Assembly (NCBI GenBank): GCA_002633025.1
Contig: NMRB01001208.1
Coordinates: 147,375-211,374 of the forward strand
Direction: 5' to 3'
DNA: 64,000 nucleotides
Source: Notospermus geniculatus
Taxonomy: Eukaryota; Nemertea; Pilidiophora; Heteronemertea; Lineidae
Shown: piece by piece, positions 1-34,670 of the stretch
Numbering within the stretch: the stretch's first letter is position 1
How the letters are laid out: each line of letters starts with the position of its first letter
The notes under the pieces: model-generated
The model's input: the letters and a program-made list of their open reading frames with translations, nothing else
Told to the model about the DNA's origin: nothing
Database searches by the model: none
Made by a program: the position numbers and the translations under genes

Positions 1-24455
<24,455 letters not shown>

Positions 24456-24554
24456 TTGTTGCCAAGAGAAACAACACTCATTGTGTGAGATCAACACCGG
24501 ATGTGACAGCTCAACAAGTGTTTCTACAGCCTGTTTTCAAAATGCTTGTCTTGT

Positions 24555-24887
24555 NNNNNNNNNNNNNNNNNNNNNNNNNNNNNNNNNNNNNNNNNNNNNN
24601 NNNNNNNNNNNNNNNNNNNNNNNNNNNNNNNNNNNNNNNNNNNNNNNNNNNNNNNNNNNNNNNNNNNNNNNNNNNNNNNNNNNNNNNNNNNNNNNNNNNN
24701 NNNNNNNNNNNNNNNNNNNNNNNNNNNNNNNNNNNNNNNNNNNNNNNNNNNNNNNNNNNNNNNNNNNNNNNNNNNNNNNNNNNNNNNNNNNNNNNNNNNN
24801 NNNNNNNNNNNNNNNNNNNNNNNNNNNNNNNNNNNNNNNNNNNNNNNNNNNNNNNNNNNNNNNNNNNNNNNNNNNNNNNNNNNNNNN
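24555..24887. other. assembly gap (333 N)
   Basis: A continuous run of N begins 99 bases after the ARFGEF stop codon. Any open frames drawn across it are meaningless. Single ambiguous bases also occur at 12499, 45784 and 48030. Confidence 0.99.
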
Positions 24888-25176
24888 TTGACATTCATTC
24901 TTTAACGAGTAGATTAATACGCTGTAAGCAAAGTTTTTACTTTACTTATATTGTACAAATGCATTAAGCATCCCTGTACAAACTCGAGTAAAAGCATCTA
25001 CTAGTTTTATGCACCTAGCCGTTAGTTATAGCTTGCTTGTTTTGGTTTAGATATTCTTCATCATTTAGTAAGTCCAGCAGACGAAAGGAGTTTCATATCA
25101 TTTGTTTAGAGGGGAGTGATGATTACATGTATCAAATATGATGGTTCATTTCTCAGGCTTGACCACCCATGCACTG

Positions 25177-25256
25177 GAAACCAATGCATGTGGACGCAAG
25201 AGATCACAATCAACAGGTGTTGATTGTGATCTCTTACATCCACATGCATTGGTTTC
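25177..25256. repeat. 80-base near-perfect hairpin in the ARFGEF 3' UTR region
   Basis: GAAACCAATGCATGTGGA... and its reverse complement form a stem of about 38 pairs. The two differences seen are compatible with G-U pairing in RNA, and the loop is only a few bases. It could be a tiny MITE, a microRNA-like precursor or an RNA-editing substrate. Confidence 0.7.
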
Positions 25257-25339
25257 TTTCAAATAACATCTATATGTACCGGTACTGATGTACATCCATG
25301 TGTGTACATTTCCCTTGGCTACCAGGGTGCACAGCAGAC

Positions 25340-25500
25340 ACATCAGTGCTTGTCACCGCTGAGGTGCTGGGTTCGATCCCCAGTCAGACCCCTTGTTCAT
25401 GTGATAGAGAGGGCAACTCTCTTTGACAGCACTTGGAGGTTTTCTCTGGACATTCTGATTTCCTCTTGCTGTACAGTACATTCATTCACTCAATACTGTC
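25340..25500 (+). mobile_element. tRNA-derived SINE fragment with conserved body
   Basis: Box B GGGTTCGATCCCCAG is followed by a body with GGTTTTCTCTGGACATTCTG, a layout common in marine-invertebrate SINEs. A more decayed copy lies at about 34340-34450. Confidence 0.6.
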
Positions 25501-26005
25501 TATAGAGTGAATAATGCCATATTGGCCCTTGGCCAACTCATACTTGAACCTGGGTAACCATGCCGCTGACATGGCTGCAGCCAATAAATGTTTGGTTGAA
25601 TGTGTCTTGACTCAGCACTGTCACCAATTTAAGTTTTGTCCTCTCTCTTCCCTTCAATGCAATGTAAATCAGTAACACTGAAGACGTCTGTTGTGTTTGT
25701 TTGTGTAACCACAGTAAACATTGTTTGTTATGGTCCTTAGATATGTTTAATAAGTTATAATAGTGAAGGGCGTTTTGAGTGTCTGTGTTTGTGTGGTGTT
25801 GATGTTGTCCAGGGCTGGTCGGTCCAGGCCAATATAGGGTAGAACCGTTGCACTTGAGGTTCATGTACACTGTATGGTACCCTGGCCACGGATTTTCTCG
25901 GCCTATCAGCCTTGTACTACTCCATCACAAGAGAAGCCACAATAAGAGTCTTGATCTTACTGATCTCGGACATGAATTAACATGTGTATTCATATGACTA
26001 ATGTA

Positions 26006-26226
26006 AATAAATTTTGAACGTGGAAGGACGGACATGCTGTGGGGCTTGTTGTTTTTGTGACGTGAAAGGTCCTAAGTCAGCTCTGTGATCAGAATGATGG
26101 ATGTATGGTTAGACCAAACCAGAATGAAGTGCTCTCAAGTTTGTTATGGTATGTTTTCCTCAGATCCAGGGGTTCCACATTGGCCCCACACTTGCCTCAT
26201 AAGGGAATAAACTGGTTTTCAATAAA
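26006..26226 (+). promoter_or_regulatory. cluster of AATAAA polyadenylation signals
   Basis: Three canonical hexamers at 26006-26011, 26206-26211 and 26221-26226. The first is followed within 40 bases by a G/T-rich stretch (GTGGGGCTTGTTGTTTTTGT), as expected downstream of a cleavage site. Confidence 0.5.
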
Positions 26227-26650
26227 CTGCCTCTGTTTTCTTTTAATATCCCCCCCCCCCAAATGTAAATAAGTTATTGGCCAGTGTTGAAGAATATGAT
26301 TACAATGCATACATGGATACCCTAGGAACGAGAGTTACTCTACATGCGGCGAGGTTGATAACCAGTAGTTCATCAATATTGTCAATAGAGGTCTCCCTTG
26401 ATGCATGCCCCTTTACAGCACCCCTTTAATATATGATTAAGGTTCCCTCTCAGTCTTCGGTGTTGAATTGAGGGTTGATCAGCCCCTCAGTCTATTCTCG
26501 AGGACTGAGGCCCTCTGCGTGGAAACAGTCTATGACCTCGCGGACAAATTAACAACACTTGTGTCATTTGCATCATAACAAGCAAGATTTTTAATTGCAT
26601 AATGTAAAATTCAAATAAATATACAGCGTCTCTACACAACAATCCTAAAA

Positions 26651-26752
26651 CTCTGCTCAACATAACATTTCTGAAGCTTGAGAAACTGCTCAACATAACA
26701 TTTCTGAAGCTTGAGAAACTCTGCTCAACATAACATTTCTGAAGCTTGAAAC
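26651..26752. repeat. ~34-base tandem repeat, three units
   Basis: CTCAACATAACATTTCTGAA followed by GCTTGAGAAA recurs three times, with units starting near 26651, 26686 and 26719. Copies are almost identical, so it is recent. Confidence 0.85.
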
Positions 26753-26852
26753 TCACCAATAAGGAAAGACTGGATACCTATCTGGGTTGAGTGGGGTGGA
26801 AATCAAGCCAAGGAAAGGGAACTTTCCAACTGGCAGACAGTTGACTAGGTGA

Positions 26853-27135
26853 CCAAGGTAGTCATGTATGGTATCAAAATGATGGTAATGAAGTGTAAGT
26901 TTCAATTGACCTACTTCCATGACCTAGTAACCTACTTAAAGACCCGTTGAACCAAGGTAGTCATGCTTGGTATCAAACTAAAGGTAATGAAGTGTAGGTT
27001 TAAAGTGACCTACTTCCCTAGTGACATACCTAAAGACCAGTTGAGCCAAGGTAGACATGTTTGGTATCAAACTAAAGCTAATAAAGCTAATAAAGTGTAG
27101 GTCTCAACTGACCTACGTTCATGACCTGGTGACCT
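26853..27135. repeat. ~95-base degenerate tandem repeat, three units
   Basis: Units start at CCAAGGTAG near 26853, 26952 and 27045 and contain GGTATCAAACTAAAG and TGACCTAC. The array ends in GGCCCGTGGGCCTCTTGTTT, a terminus I recall from repeat families of molluscs and other marine invertebrates. Confidence 0.7.
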
Positions 27136-27400
27136 TCTCTTTGGTAGTCAATTGTCAGCTGAGCGCCAGGCCCGTGGGCCTCTTGTTTTTGCCTCAAAGC
27201 CAAGGCACAGTCCTTACCCGCATTGAAGCATTGAGTTCATCTGATCATGCTGCAATTCTAGGCCTAGGCCTACTGGCCATTGTCTTGATGCAGCCTCAGC
27301 TGCCGTGAATAGCATGATTTTATTGATTGTCACATGCTGCCCAGGGCGGGGCATTGGCCACTGCCATGACTGCTGCAGCAGCAAAGCCTAGCAGTCTCAT

Positions 27401-27795
27401 CCAATATGGCCATTAGGTGGTGTAACCTGAAAATCATCTAAGTGCTGTAACTCAGGAACGGCTTGACCTTGATTGCTCAAACATGATGTAGGCCTATGTA
27501 CCTCCCTCTGGATGACCTTTACGTGCACGTCAAATTTTGGCCTGATTTGACTTCCAATATGGCCACCAGGTGGCATAACCCAAAAATCATCAAAGTGCTA
27601 TAACTCACGAATGACTTGAGCCGGAGTGCTCAAATTGGATACATGGCTCCCTCTATAGATGACCTTTATGTGCATGGGAAGTTTTTGCCTGATCTGACAT
27701 CCAATATTTCCGCCAGGTGGCGTAACCCAAAAATCATCAAAGTCCTGTAACTCGGGAATAATGACTTGACCCAGATTGCTCATGACTGATATGTG
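27401..27795. repeat. ~150-base degenerate tandem repeat, three units
   Basis: Units begin CCAATAT at 27401, 27553 and 27701. Each contains a ..AGGTGG.GTAACC core, AAAATCATC.AAGT and a TAACTC.GGAA segment. It belongs to the modular repeat class seen again at 58911-59275. Confidence 0.75.
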
Positions 27796-27828
27796 AACCC
27801 TGAATGTACCTTCATCTGTCACAACAGG

Positions 27829-27945
27829 GCGTTGGGTTTCAGCTCAGTCTTTTCTAGAGTTTCAGATTGTAAAGTTCCACTTGAAAAAGACCCCGGTTGG
27901 GGTCGGAAATTCGTGAATTCTGGAGATTGACTTCTTGCTTATTAT
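27829..27945 (+). repeat. dispersed repeat, inverted copy at 31905-32008
   Basis: About 105 bases including AAGTTCCACTTGAAAAAGAC and CCCGGTTGGGGTCG match, as reverse complement, the block in the first intron of the unrecognised gene near 32 kb. Confidence 0.75.
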
Positions 27946-28911
27946 CATCTGTCACAACACTATCATCTCCAGCTGGGTGAGCACATGGTCCATGGACCAT
28001 TTCATCTAATGAACCTATGGGAACCATATGACATTTTGAATGTCCTCTTGTTTCAGGTTTAATGCAGTGATGTCCTTCACTTTGGAAAGGTAGGTAGGTT
28101 ACCAAGGCATGCACAATGAAAGACCTGACTATACCACCACTCTTGTTTATTGAAATTTTCATTGGAAAAGTGGACAAATAATGGTAGGATAATAATATTC
28201 TTGATGAGTGGTTGGTGGAATCTTACCCTTTTGCACCAGCAAGATGATGAAGTACCATAAATTGAAAGTACCGGTACATACATTATATGAATCATCATTT
28301 TGTGCATCTTCACCTCTTCTTATTTTCAGGTTGGCCTTCATCATTACTTTCAACATTGTCCTTCCCATTCTTCGAAAAGGTAGGCATGTTCTGGTTCTTT
28401 CATATCCTATCAATGATAGGGCAATCGGGAATTTTCTAAAAGGCGTGCAAAACACAAGACGCTTTGCTGGAATCAACCTCATCAGCTGACCCACGATACG
28501 GTTAGGTCATCGTTGTCCTCTCTATCCTGCACGCTGCCGCCAGCCCTGATGGAAGTTAGGCCGTCGTTGCCATCTCCGCCCTGCGCTCCGCAGCCAGTCC
28601 TGATGGAAATTGGACCAAATCTCATTCTGTGTGCCGTCATGACAGTGACCTTAAGGTGAGCCTGCAGTGAGTGCAAAATTTTTTGGCAGTGCATACTGGT
28701 AGTCTATGAAAACAGTTTAACTGTGCAAACAGTTTTTGTTCTCAGAGGACAGCTCATCATCCATGCATCAGCATGTTTATACGTCCATCATGGTGCAGTG
28801 TTAGGCCTACTCAAGTCATTGTTTTGATCGCAGCCTCAGCTGCCCTAAACAACATCATCGTCAGTCTAGGCAACAGTAAAGTGGAACAGTCTCAGAGCCT
28901 CTGCAACAGAC

Positions 28912-29770
28912 GGTAGTCTGTAGTTTCCGGAAAGCTGGAATGCTGGAAAGTATGTTGGAAAGCTGGAAAGTGTGGGGAATTCCAAAGGTTCAGTATAAAA
29001 TCTGGAATATCCCAATGGAACGTTCTTGGTGGTGTTTGAAGTTACTGAAAACGCAGCATTGAAGTTTTATTGAAGGCCTAGGGCCTACCCAACGATGATA
29101 TCAGGTTTAAAATCATGTTAATGTGTGTGACCCAGACTGACAACCTGCAACACAGAATAGGAAGGAGGTACACAGCGTTTTTGGTTCGCCCCACTTGTAG
29201 TACAGTAAGATGAAACCATCTGACCTCTGCAATTGAGATTATCTGTGTGTGACCTGCATATCACATCAGTTCACCTAGGCCTGAGAGCATGGGTGTCATA
29301 CGAGAACTGGTGGTTGTTTTGGAGTTGATGTTAGCATGATGTGTTGATGACTGATGCCAAATGCGAGGGTCTGAGGGTCCGAGTCCGGTAGAAAGCTACA
29401 TGTCTTCACCTTAGAAACCCGTTATTTATGCAAATACACATTCAGTGGAAGAAAGCCTGCAGACTTCATATATGTCATATCCTGTTTCCCTGTCTGATCT
29501 CACCTTGTTCAACTGGGTGTCTATAAGATGAGAACTGAGCAAATGGCACTTGGCCCAGAAAGGCACTCTTTCGGTTTTATCGAGTATCGGGCAGATGGGG
29601 GTTAGGATTTGGGGTTTGGTTGAAAGTGAGTGATCACCAGCTTTATATACAGCACAAAAAAATGACAAAAAGTGATCAATTAATGGATTTAATAAACTTT
29701 CCATACTTTCCGGTACTTTCCATATTTCCAGGTTTCCAGCTTTCCAGCATTCCGGAAACTACAGACTACC
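28912..29770. mobile_element. 859-base inverted-repeat transposon with 9-base target duplication
   Basis: Starts GGTAGTCTGTAGTTTCCGGA and ends with its reverse complement. GCAACAGAC flanks it exactly (28903-28911 and 29771-29779). The outer parts carry repeated GGAAAGCTGGAA-type words. No transposase frame exists inside. Nine-base duplications are typical of Mutator-like elements, and Merlin is possible. A truncated second copy is at 33511-33680. Confidence 0.85.
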
Positions 29771-29779
29771 GCAACAGAC

Positions 29780-31360
29780 AGCTTCCAGAGATCCCAACAT
29801 GCTTACTGGCTACTACATGAAGGCTCCATGGGATGGCTGGCTGGGCAGTGATGTCAAAAAAAATGCATGCAAGCGTGATTGTAGGCCTAAGCTGGTATTG
29901 TTATAGGTGATAGCAGTTTTGTTCATCCTAATTCAGGAAATCGCGCTCTTTGGAAACATGCATGCAGAAGCTTTTACCATGGCACGCGTATTCCACATCC
30001 TGGCTGACCAACATTAGGCTACTCTTTTCATCCTAGTCCTAGTTCGTGTCTAGCTTCGCTTCGCCACATATGCCCATGTACCGGTATCAGAATAAATAAA
30101 CTGAGGATAGAAGCAAAGATAGCTCATCGTTTTGTTGCCTATAGTTTATTGACAGTTTATTTCGGGACATTTCAGGAAAGCTTTGATACTCAAGGTTGGT
30201 GATGAGTTCTGAAACTCATCTTTTCTCATCCTGAGCTGGTACAGCCAAAAAATGATCCTACATGTAAGGATGCCCAAGACACCGTAAGTATATGTACTTG
30301 TGCTTGAAATATGACCATCACCGCACACAATCTTTTTCACTTTCTTTGTGACTGCTTGTAAGAGGGTATTGGTTCCAGATAATGCCTCCAGATGTCTGTC
30401 ACTGTCATTTGGATGTGGTGTCATGAAGTTACACTGAAATGAACCATGTTGATAATGATAGTGTTTGGATTGGAGCTTCGAGGTAATTCCTGGCTGGTTT
30501 GAGGGATGCTACTTACATATTGTGTTGAAAATACACACTGTCATTTTGTTTTTTTTTCAACCACTTCAGAATATTGTAAACTTATTTTTAAGTCTGTGAA
30601 TTATGACAATAGAGACATCAGAGAGGATGTTCAGCTGTCGTTTATTTACTACATGAGCCTGCAATACCTAGAGAAATAACTATTGATTCTAGTACAACCG
30701 TCACAGTCCGAGATGCGCAGTTTCAAAAGCCGATTCTCCAACTATTGTCACATAGATGTATGACAGCTTTACAGATGTTCAGCAAATCTTTTGTCTAATT
30801 CCTAGGAATATTTGACAGATCAGCTGACAGAGGTCAAATCCATTGTCCGCGAAATAAAAAGCATCTGATGCTTGTACATTGAATAACTCTAACCTAATAG
30901 AAATGTGTTATAAGTTTGCACAGCTTACCAGGTTTTTTTGTTGATTAGTAGTATTCTGATATTGTCCATGATTCAGAATTATAGCTTGCAATTGTTCTCG
31001 GTGATGATTTGATATTGTGACAGAATTCTGAGTAATCTGCGTCTGAGAACTTGGGTTTCACTTGAAATGTTTAGTTCAGTGAAAAACTTTCACACATCAC
31101 AACATATTTTCCTGTCAGTGGAACTTTAGTCAAAAATTTTGTCAAATTTTGTCAGATTTGAGGACTAAAACACAAAGGAGATCGATTCCTGTTTCTTTGT
31201 GTTCATTTTCCGAGTTTGGCACGTGAGTATCATTCATTATTTATGTGTCATGTGTAAATGGGGTGGATGCTAAGGACCCTTTTCTCTTGTTTTCTTCTGC
31301 TGACAAAAATGTTATATTGTCATCAGCTTTTTCTGAGTCCGATTCAGCAGAATCTTGCTT
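29780..31360. other. unannotated intergenic stretch
   Basis: No supported exon, RNA gene or clear repeat was seen. The open frames here are short and lack splice or domain support. Confidence 0.5.
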
Positions 31361-31460
31361 TTGTTTAAGATTTTCATCCCTGGCATCCTTGCTTTCATTA
31401 GCTTTTCTTCCCTGGCATCCTTGCTTTCATTTAGCTTTTCTTCCCTGGCATCCATGCTGA
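31360..31460. repeat. 33-base tandem repeat, three units, just upstream of a gene
   Basis: CCTGGCATCCTTGCTTTCAT recurs with CTTTTCTT between units, giving three copies 33 bases apart. It ends about 75 bases before the presumed start codon at 31534. Confidence 0.8.
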
Positions 31461-31533
31461 GTAATCATTGACAATTTCTGACAAATGTCACCACGGTGCT
31501 GTTTTCACACCACTCACGGATAACTTTGACGAG

Positions 31534-33054
31534 ATGGAGAAACTGCGCAAAGAGAACGTTCGACTTAAAACGTTGTTGGAGCTAACAAAGAAGAAGAAAC
31601 TTCCCGAGGCACTAAAAGAATGCAGGGTGAGTACGGTGCATCTTTAAATAATTTAAGATTATGATTAAGAAATTCATCCTGCTGCAATGATCTGAATCCG
31701 AACACATTTTAGATGCACAAAAAGTTATGCTACTGCACCATTGTTGGGTTATTAAATAGGCGTACAAACGATTTTGATGTCAAGAGCCTACTTTTTACAG
31801 GCCTTTTTGCTGTGGGTTTATTCTGAATAGGTTTATCTGCATCTTTCATTTTTGTTTCAAGGTACAAAAGGCACAAAATTGACACACAAAATGATAATAA
31901 ACAAGAAGTCAATCTCCAGAATTCACGAATTTTCGACCCCAACCGGGGTCTTTTTCAAGTGGAACTTTACAATCTGAAACTCTAGAAAAGACTGAGCTGA
32001 AACCCGAATGTAGAACTACATAAATCTGTGTAGACAGGACAAACAAGCAATTAAGGAAAGAATAGCGACCAAGCCCCACGGGTGGCCGCTGGACAATTAA
32101 GAAGAAGCTATTTTAGCTGAAAGAAAAGGTTGAATAACTGCAGGGTTGCTCAGCCTGACCAAAAGCAGAGTGCAGGTAACTGGCGCAGCTTCATTTGGCT
32201 GAAAGAAAGTTTATAAATTAATAAGACATGTGTAATACATAACAAGCACAAAGCGAAAAGATGCACAAAGGTCAACACTATTTCATTTTTGTTTCAGGCA
32301 CAGGTTCGTAACATATATAATGATCTTCTCCAAAATGAAGAAGGGTGTGGATTTAACCTGGGGGTTAGGTAAGTCATTTTGACTCAGGTGTTGATTTGTT
32401 GGGATTAAAACAGTGCGTTTATTCCTATATAAGGGCCCGAATAAATTAAAACCGCGTGTGGACACAGCTTGAAAACGCGTCCGTTGAATCACCGTTTCTC
32501 TGCCACACAACATATCAAAAAGATGTTTTGATATTTTAAATGTGTTGAAAAGTAGCAATTTTACTGCCTTTGAAATACATGTAGATTAGCCACAGCCGAC
32601 TTATAAGACATCTCAAAATCAGTGGATAGATTAGTGTACACACATACACGTATACTTATTTCCCCATGCTTTTCTTCAGATTGAATGATCGGGATAATTT
32701 GAAGGTTATCTCAGTGTTGAAAAAAGAGCTGAGTGGCTTATTCCCAGGAAAATGGACGGACGAGGAAGTAGAATGTGAGTATCGTCTATGCACACAATAT
32801 CTGTTGGCTGCGCATTTTCTCATTCAAGTTAATACAATTAATACACGCCTTTATTACCGAAGATGGAAAATGTTTCGGCGAAACAACATCAATAACGTGT
32901 TGCGGGTCCGACATAGCTTCATTTCTAATGCAGCGCACGCCGTGATTTCATTTCAGCGGCGGCAAATACTTATTTCAAAACCTTGAAGGATGCGCGGAAA
33001 AGAGACTCTGGTAAACGTAAAGTGGCAGTGAGACGGAATAACAGAATTCTAGAG
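31534..33054 (+). CDS. unrecognised protein, first four exons (partial)
   Basis: Four exons join in frame to 119 residues: 31534-31626, 32298-32368, 32680-32774 and 32957-33054. Acceptors (GTTTCAG, TTCTTCAG, ATTTCAG) and donors (GTGAGT, GTAAGT, GTGAGT, GTATGT) are all good, and phases match at every junction. The start MEKLRKENVRLKTLLELTKK looks like a short coiled coil. Then follow FNLGVRLNDRDNLKVISVLK, LFPGKWTDEEVESAANTYF, and a basic tail KDARKRDSGKRKVAVRRNNR, suggesting a nuclear, nucleic-acid-binding protein. I do not recognise the family. The frame is open back to 31465, so an upstream exon is possible, and the gene should continue past 33055, where I found no certain exon. Confidence 0.7.
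31905..32008 (-). repeat. inverted copy of the 27829 repeat, inside an intron
   Basis: Matches 27829-27945 on the opposite strand. The two copies could pair over 4 kb but are probably just two insertions of one family. Confidence 0.75.
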
Positions 33055-33169
33055 GTATGTATACATGTGTCCTTTTCGCTACCATACCGGGTATTTATGA
33101 TTTGCGAAGTGTTCGAAATGCCCGCCATGCCATCCTGAGCATATCAGGCGTTCTTAGTGCTCGCTATGT

Positions 33170-33510
33170 GGGTGACTTCCCAGTTCGCCCAATCCCATTT
33201 CGCCCATTCCCATTTCGCCCAAATTTTTCCCCGTTTCGCCCTCTGCCATCTCGCCCCTTACGCGTTTTGCCCTTTACCATTTTGCCCCATTGCCGCCTCG
33301 CCCAATCATCTTTTCGCCCACTTACCATTTCGCCCTTTTGTCAATTCACCCTTTGCCGAATGGTCATTGGGCGAGATGGGAAAGTTGGGCGAGATGGCTT
33401 TTGGGCGAAATGAAAAATGGGCGAAAATAAAATTGGGCAAAACGGCAAAAGGACAAGACAGATATTGGGCGAAATGGGAAGAGGGCGAAGTGGGAAAGGG
33501 CGAAAATGGA
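33170..33510. repeat. strand-switching GGGCGAAAT minisatellite
   Basis: From 33180 to about 33350, TTTCGCCCA-type words repeat every 10-16 bases. From about 33365 to 33510 the complement, TGGGCGAAA, repeats the same way. The array therefore inverts in the middle and can fold on itself. Open frames through it encode PFRP-type repeats and are not credible genes. Confidence 0.85.
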
Positions 33511-33680
33511 GGTTAGGATTTGGGGTTTGGTTGAAAGTGAGTGATCACCAGCTTTATATACAGCACAAAAAATGACAAAAAGTGATCAATTAATGGACTT
33601 AATAAACTTTCCATACTTTCCGGTACTTTCCATATTTCCAGGTTTCCAGCTTTCCAGCATTCCGGAAACTACAGACTACC
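33511..33680 (+). mobile_element. truncated second copy of the 28912 transposon
   Basis: From GGTTAGGATTTGGGGTTTGG to the terminal CTACAGACTACC it is nearly identical to 29600-29770. Its left part is missing or replaced by the GGGCGAAAT array. Confidence 0.85.
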
Positions 33681-33681
33681 C

Positions 33682-33908
33682 GATTTAATAGACGTTTGCT
33701 AAGCTACCATTGGTTCCACCAAAAATAGATAGGCATGCAAAATGTGTACAACTAAATTTTCACCCAAAAGCCCTGCTTGGATGGATAGTAAGCGCTATAC
33801 AGAGCTTAGAAAACGGGGCTTTTTGGTGAAAAATTTAGTTGTACATTTTTCGCACGCCTATCTATTTTGGGTGGAACCAATGGTTAGCTTAGCAAACGTC
33901 TATTAAAT
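33682..33908. mobile_element. hairpin MITE abutting the truncated transposon
   Basis: Arms of about 90 bases starting TTTAATAGACGTTTGCTAAG on both strands run through ATTGGTTCCACC and TACAACTAAATTTT. The unpaired centre is about 40 bases. It begins immediately after the CTACC terminus of the previous element. Confidence 0.8.
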
Positions 33909-34339
33909 TGGCCCAAATTGAAGGAAGAGTACACCCACATGTTCTGTACTTTTGTGGCATAATCTGCCTTGGGGCTTGTCAGCTTCAGTGCTGCAGTTCA
34001 CAAGAGGTAGCCTCACAATGTTACATATCTGGGGGCGATTTTGTTTTATTAACCCAATAGACCTAGAGCTGCCTATTTTTTTGCCCTTTCCATCTGTAAC
34101 TTACACCGCCCTAAACCACCACAAAATTCCACTACATTAGGTTCAATAAGAAGATGAATAATGAGTCAAGGCGGTTTATGGCGGTATCGGCGTCTGACGA
34201 CATGGTGGTTTGTGGCACTCCCGGCAGTAATTGATCATTTTGATTTCTACATGTGAGGGGGGTTTTGTCAAAAAGTGGGTGTGGTCTTCTAGGCGGTTCA
34301 CGGCAGGGCGGTTTATGGCGGCATGCCCAGGGCTCTATT

Positions 34340-34450
34340 GGGTTAAGACTGGTCCCAGGTCAGACCTTCTTCATAATCATGTAATAGAAAGGGTGACCTG
34401 GAAAGCAGGTTTGTTTCCAAGCACTCCAGTTTTCTCATACTGCACAGTAA
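34340..34450 (+). mobile_element. decayed SINE body
   Basis: CCCAGGTCAGACCTT..CATGTAATAGAAAGGG..CACTCCAGTTTTCTC parallels the SINE at 25340-25500, with box B eroded. Confidence 0.45.
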
Positions 34451-34670
34451 TCCACCCAAAACTAACTATACATCTGACTTACTTTTTGCTAAATTTGGCG
34501 CTCGCTGTTGAATCAATTTTTATGACTCCATAACATGACACCAAATGTTGATCAAAGATTATAAGGAAGAATAATTACCATAAAGGAGATTTATTTCACG
34601 TCTCTAGAGACAACAATAGATAGACGAGAAGAAATATTCTGATTAATTATTTCCTTCCTATTTCTATTGA

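Larger units (their letters stand above)
24456..26030 (+). other. probable 3' UTR of ARFGEF
   Basis: Sequence after the TGA has no conserved coding potential and includes the N run. Candidate polyadenylation hexamers AATAAA occur at 26006-26011, 26206-26211 and 26221-26226. If the first is used, the 3' UTR is about 1.57 kb. It carries an 80-base hairpin (25177-25256) and a SINE fragment (about 25340-25500). The extent is inferred from the hexamers only. Confidence 0.5.

Noticed and set aside
26651-27795. CRISPR-like array
   Set aside because: Units abut directly without unique spacers, and the DNA is clearly from an animal nucleus.
29160-29230. Candidate third convertase exon (VRWF after an acceptor-like ATTGCAG)
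   Set aside because: Only V.W fits; the expected QQ and basic cleavage site are absent.
33057-33516. PFRP-repeat open frames
   Set aside because: Produced by translating the GGGCGAAAT minisatellite; no start, splice or conservation support.
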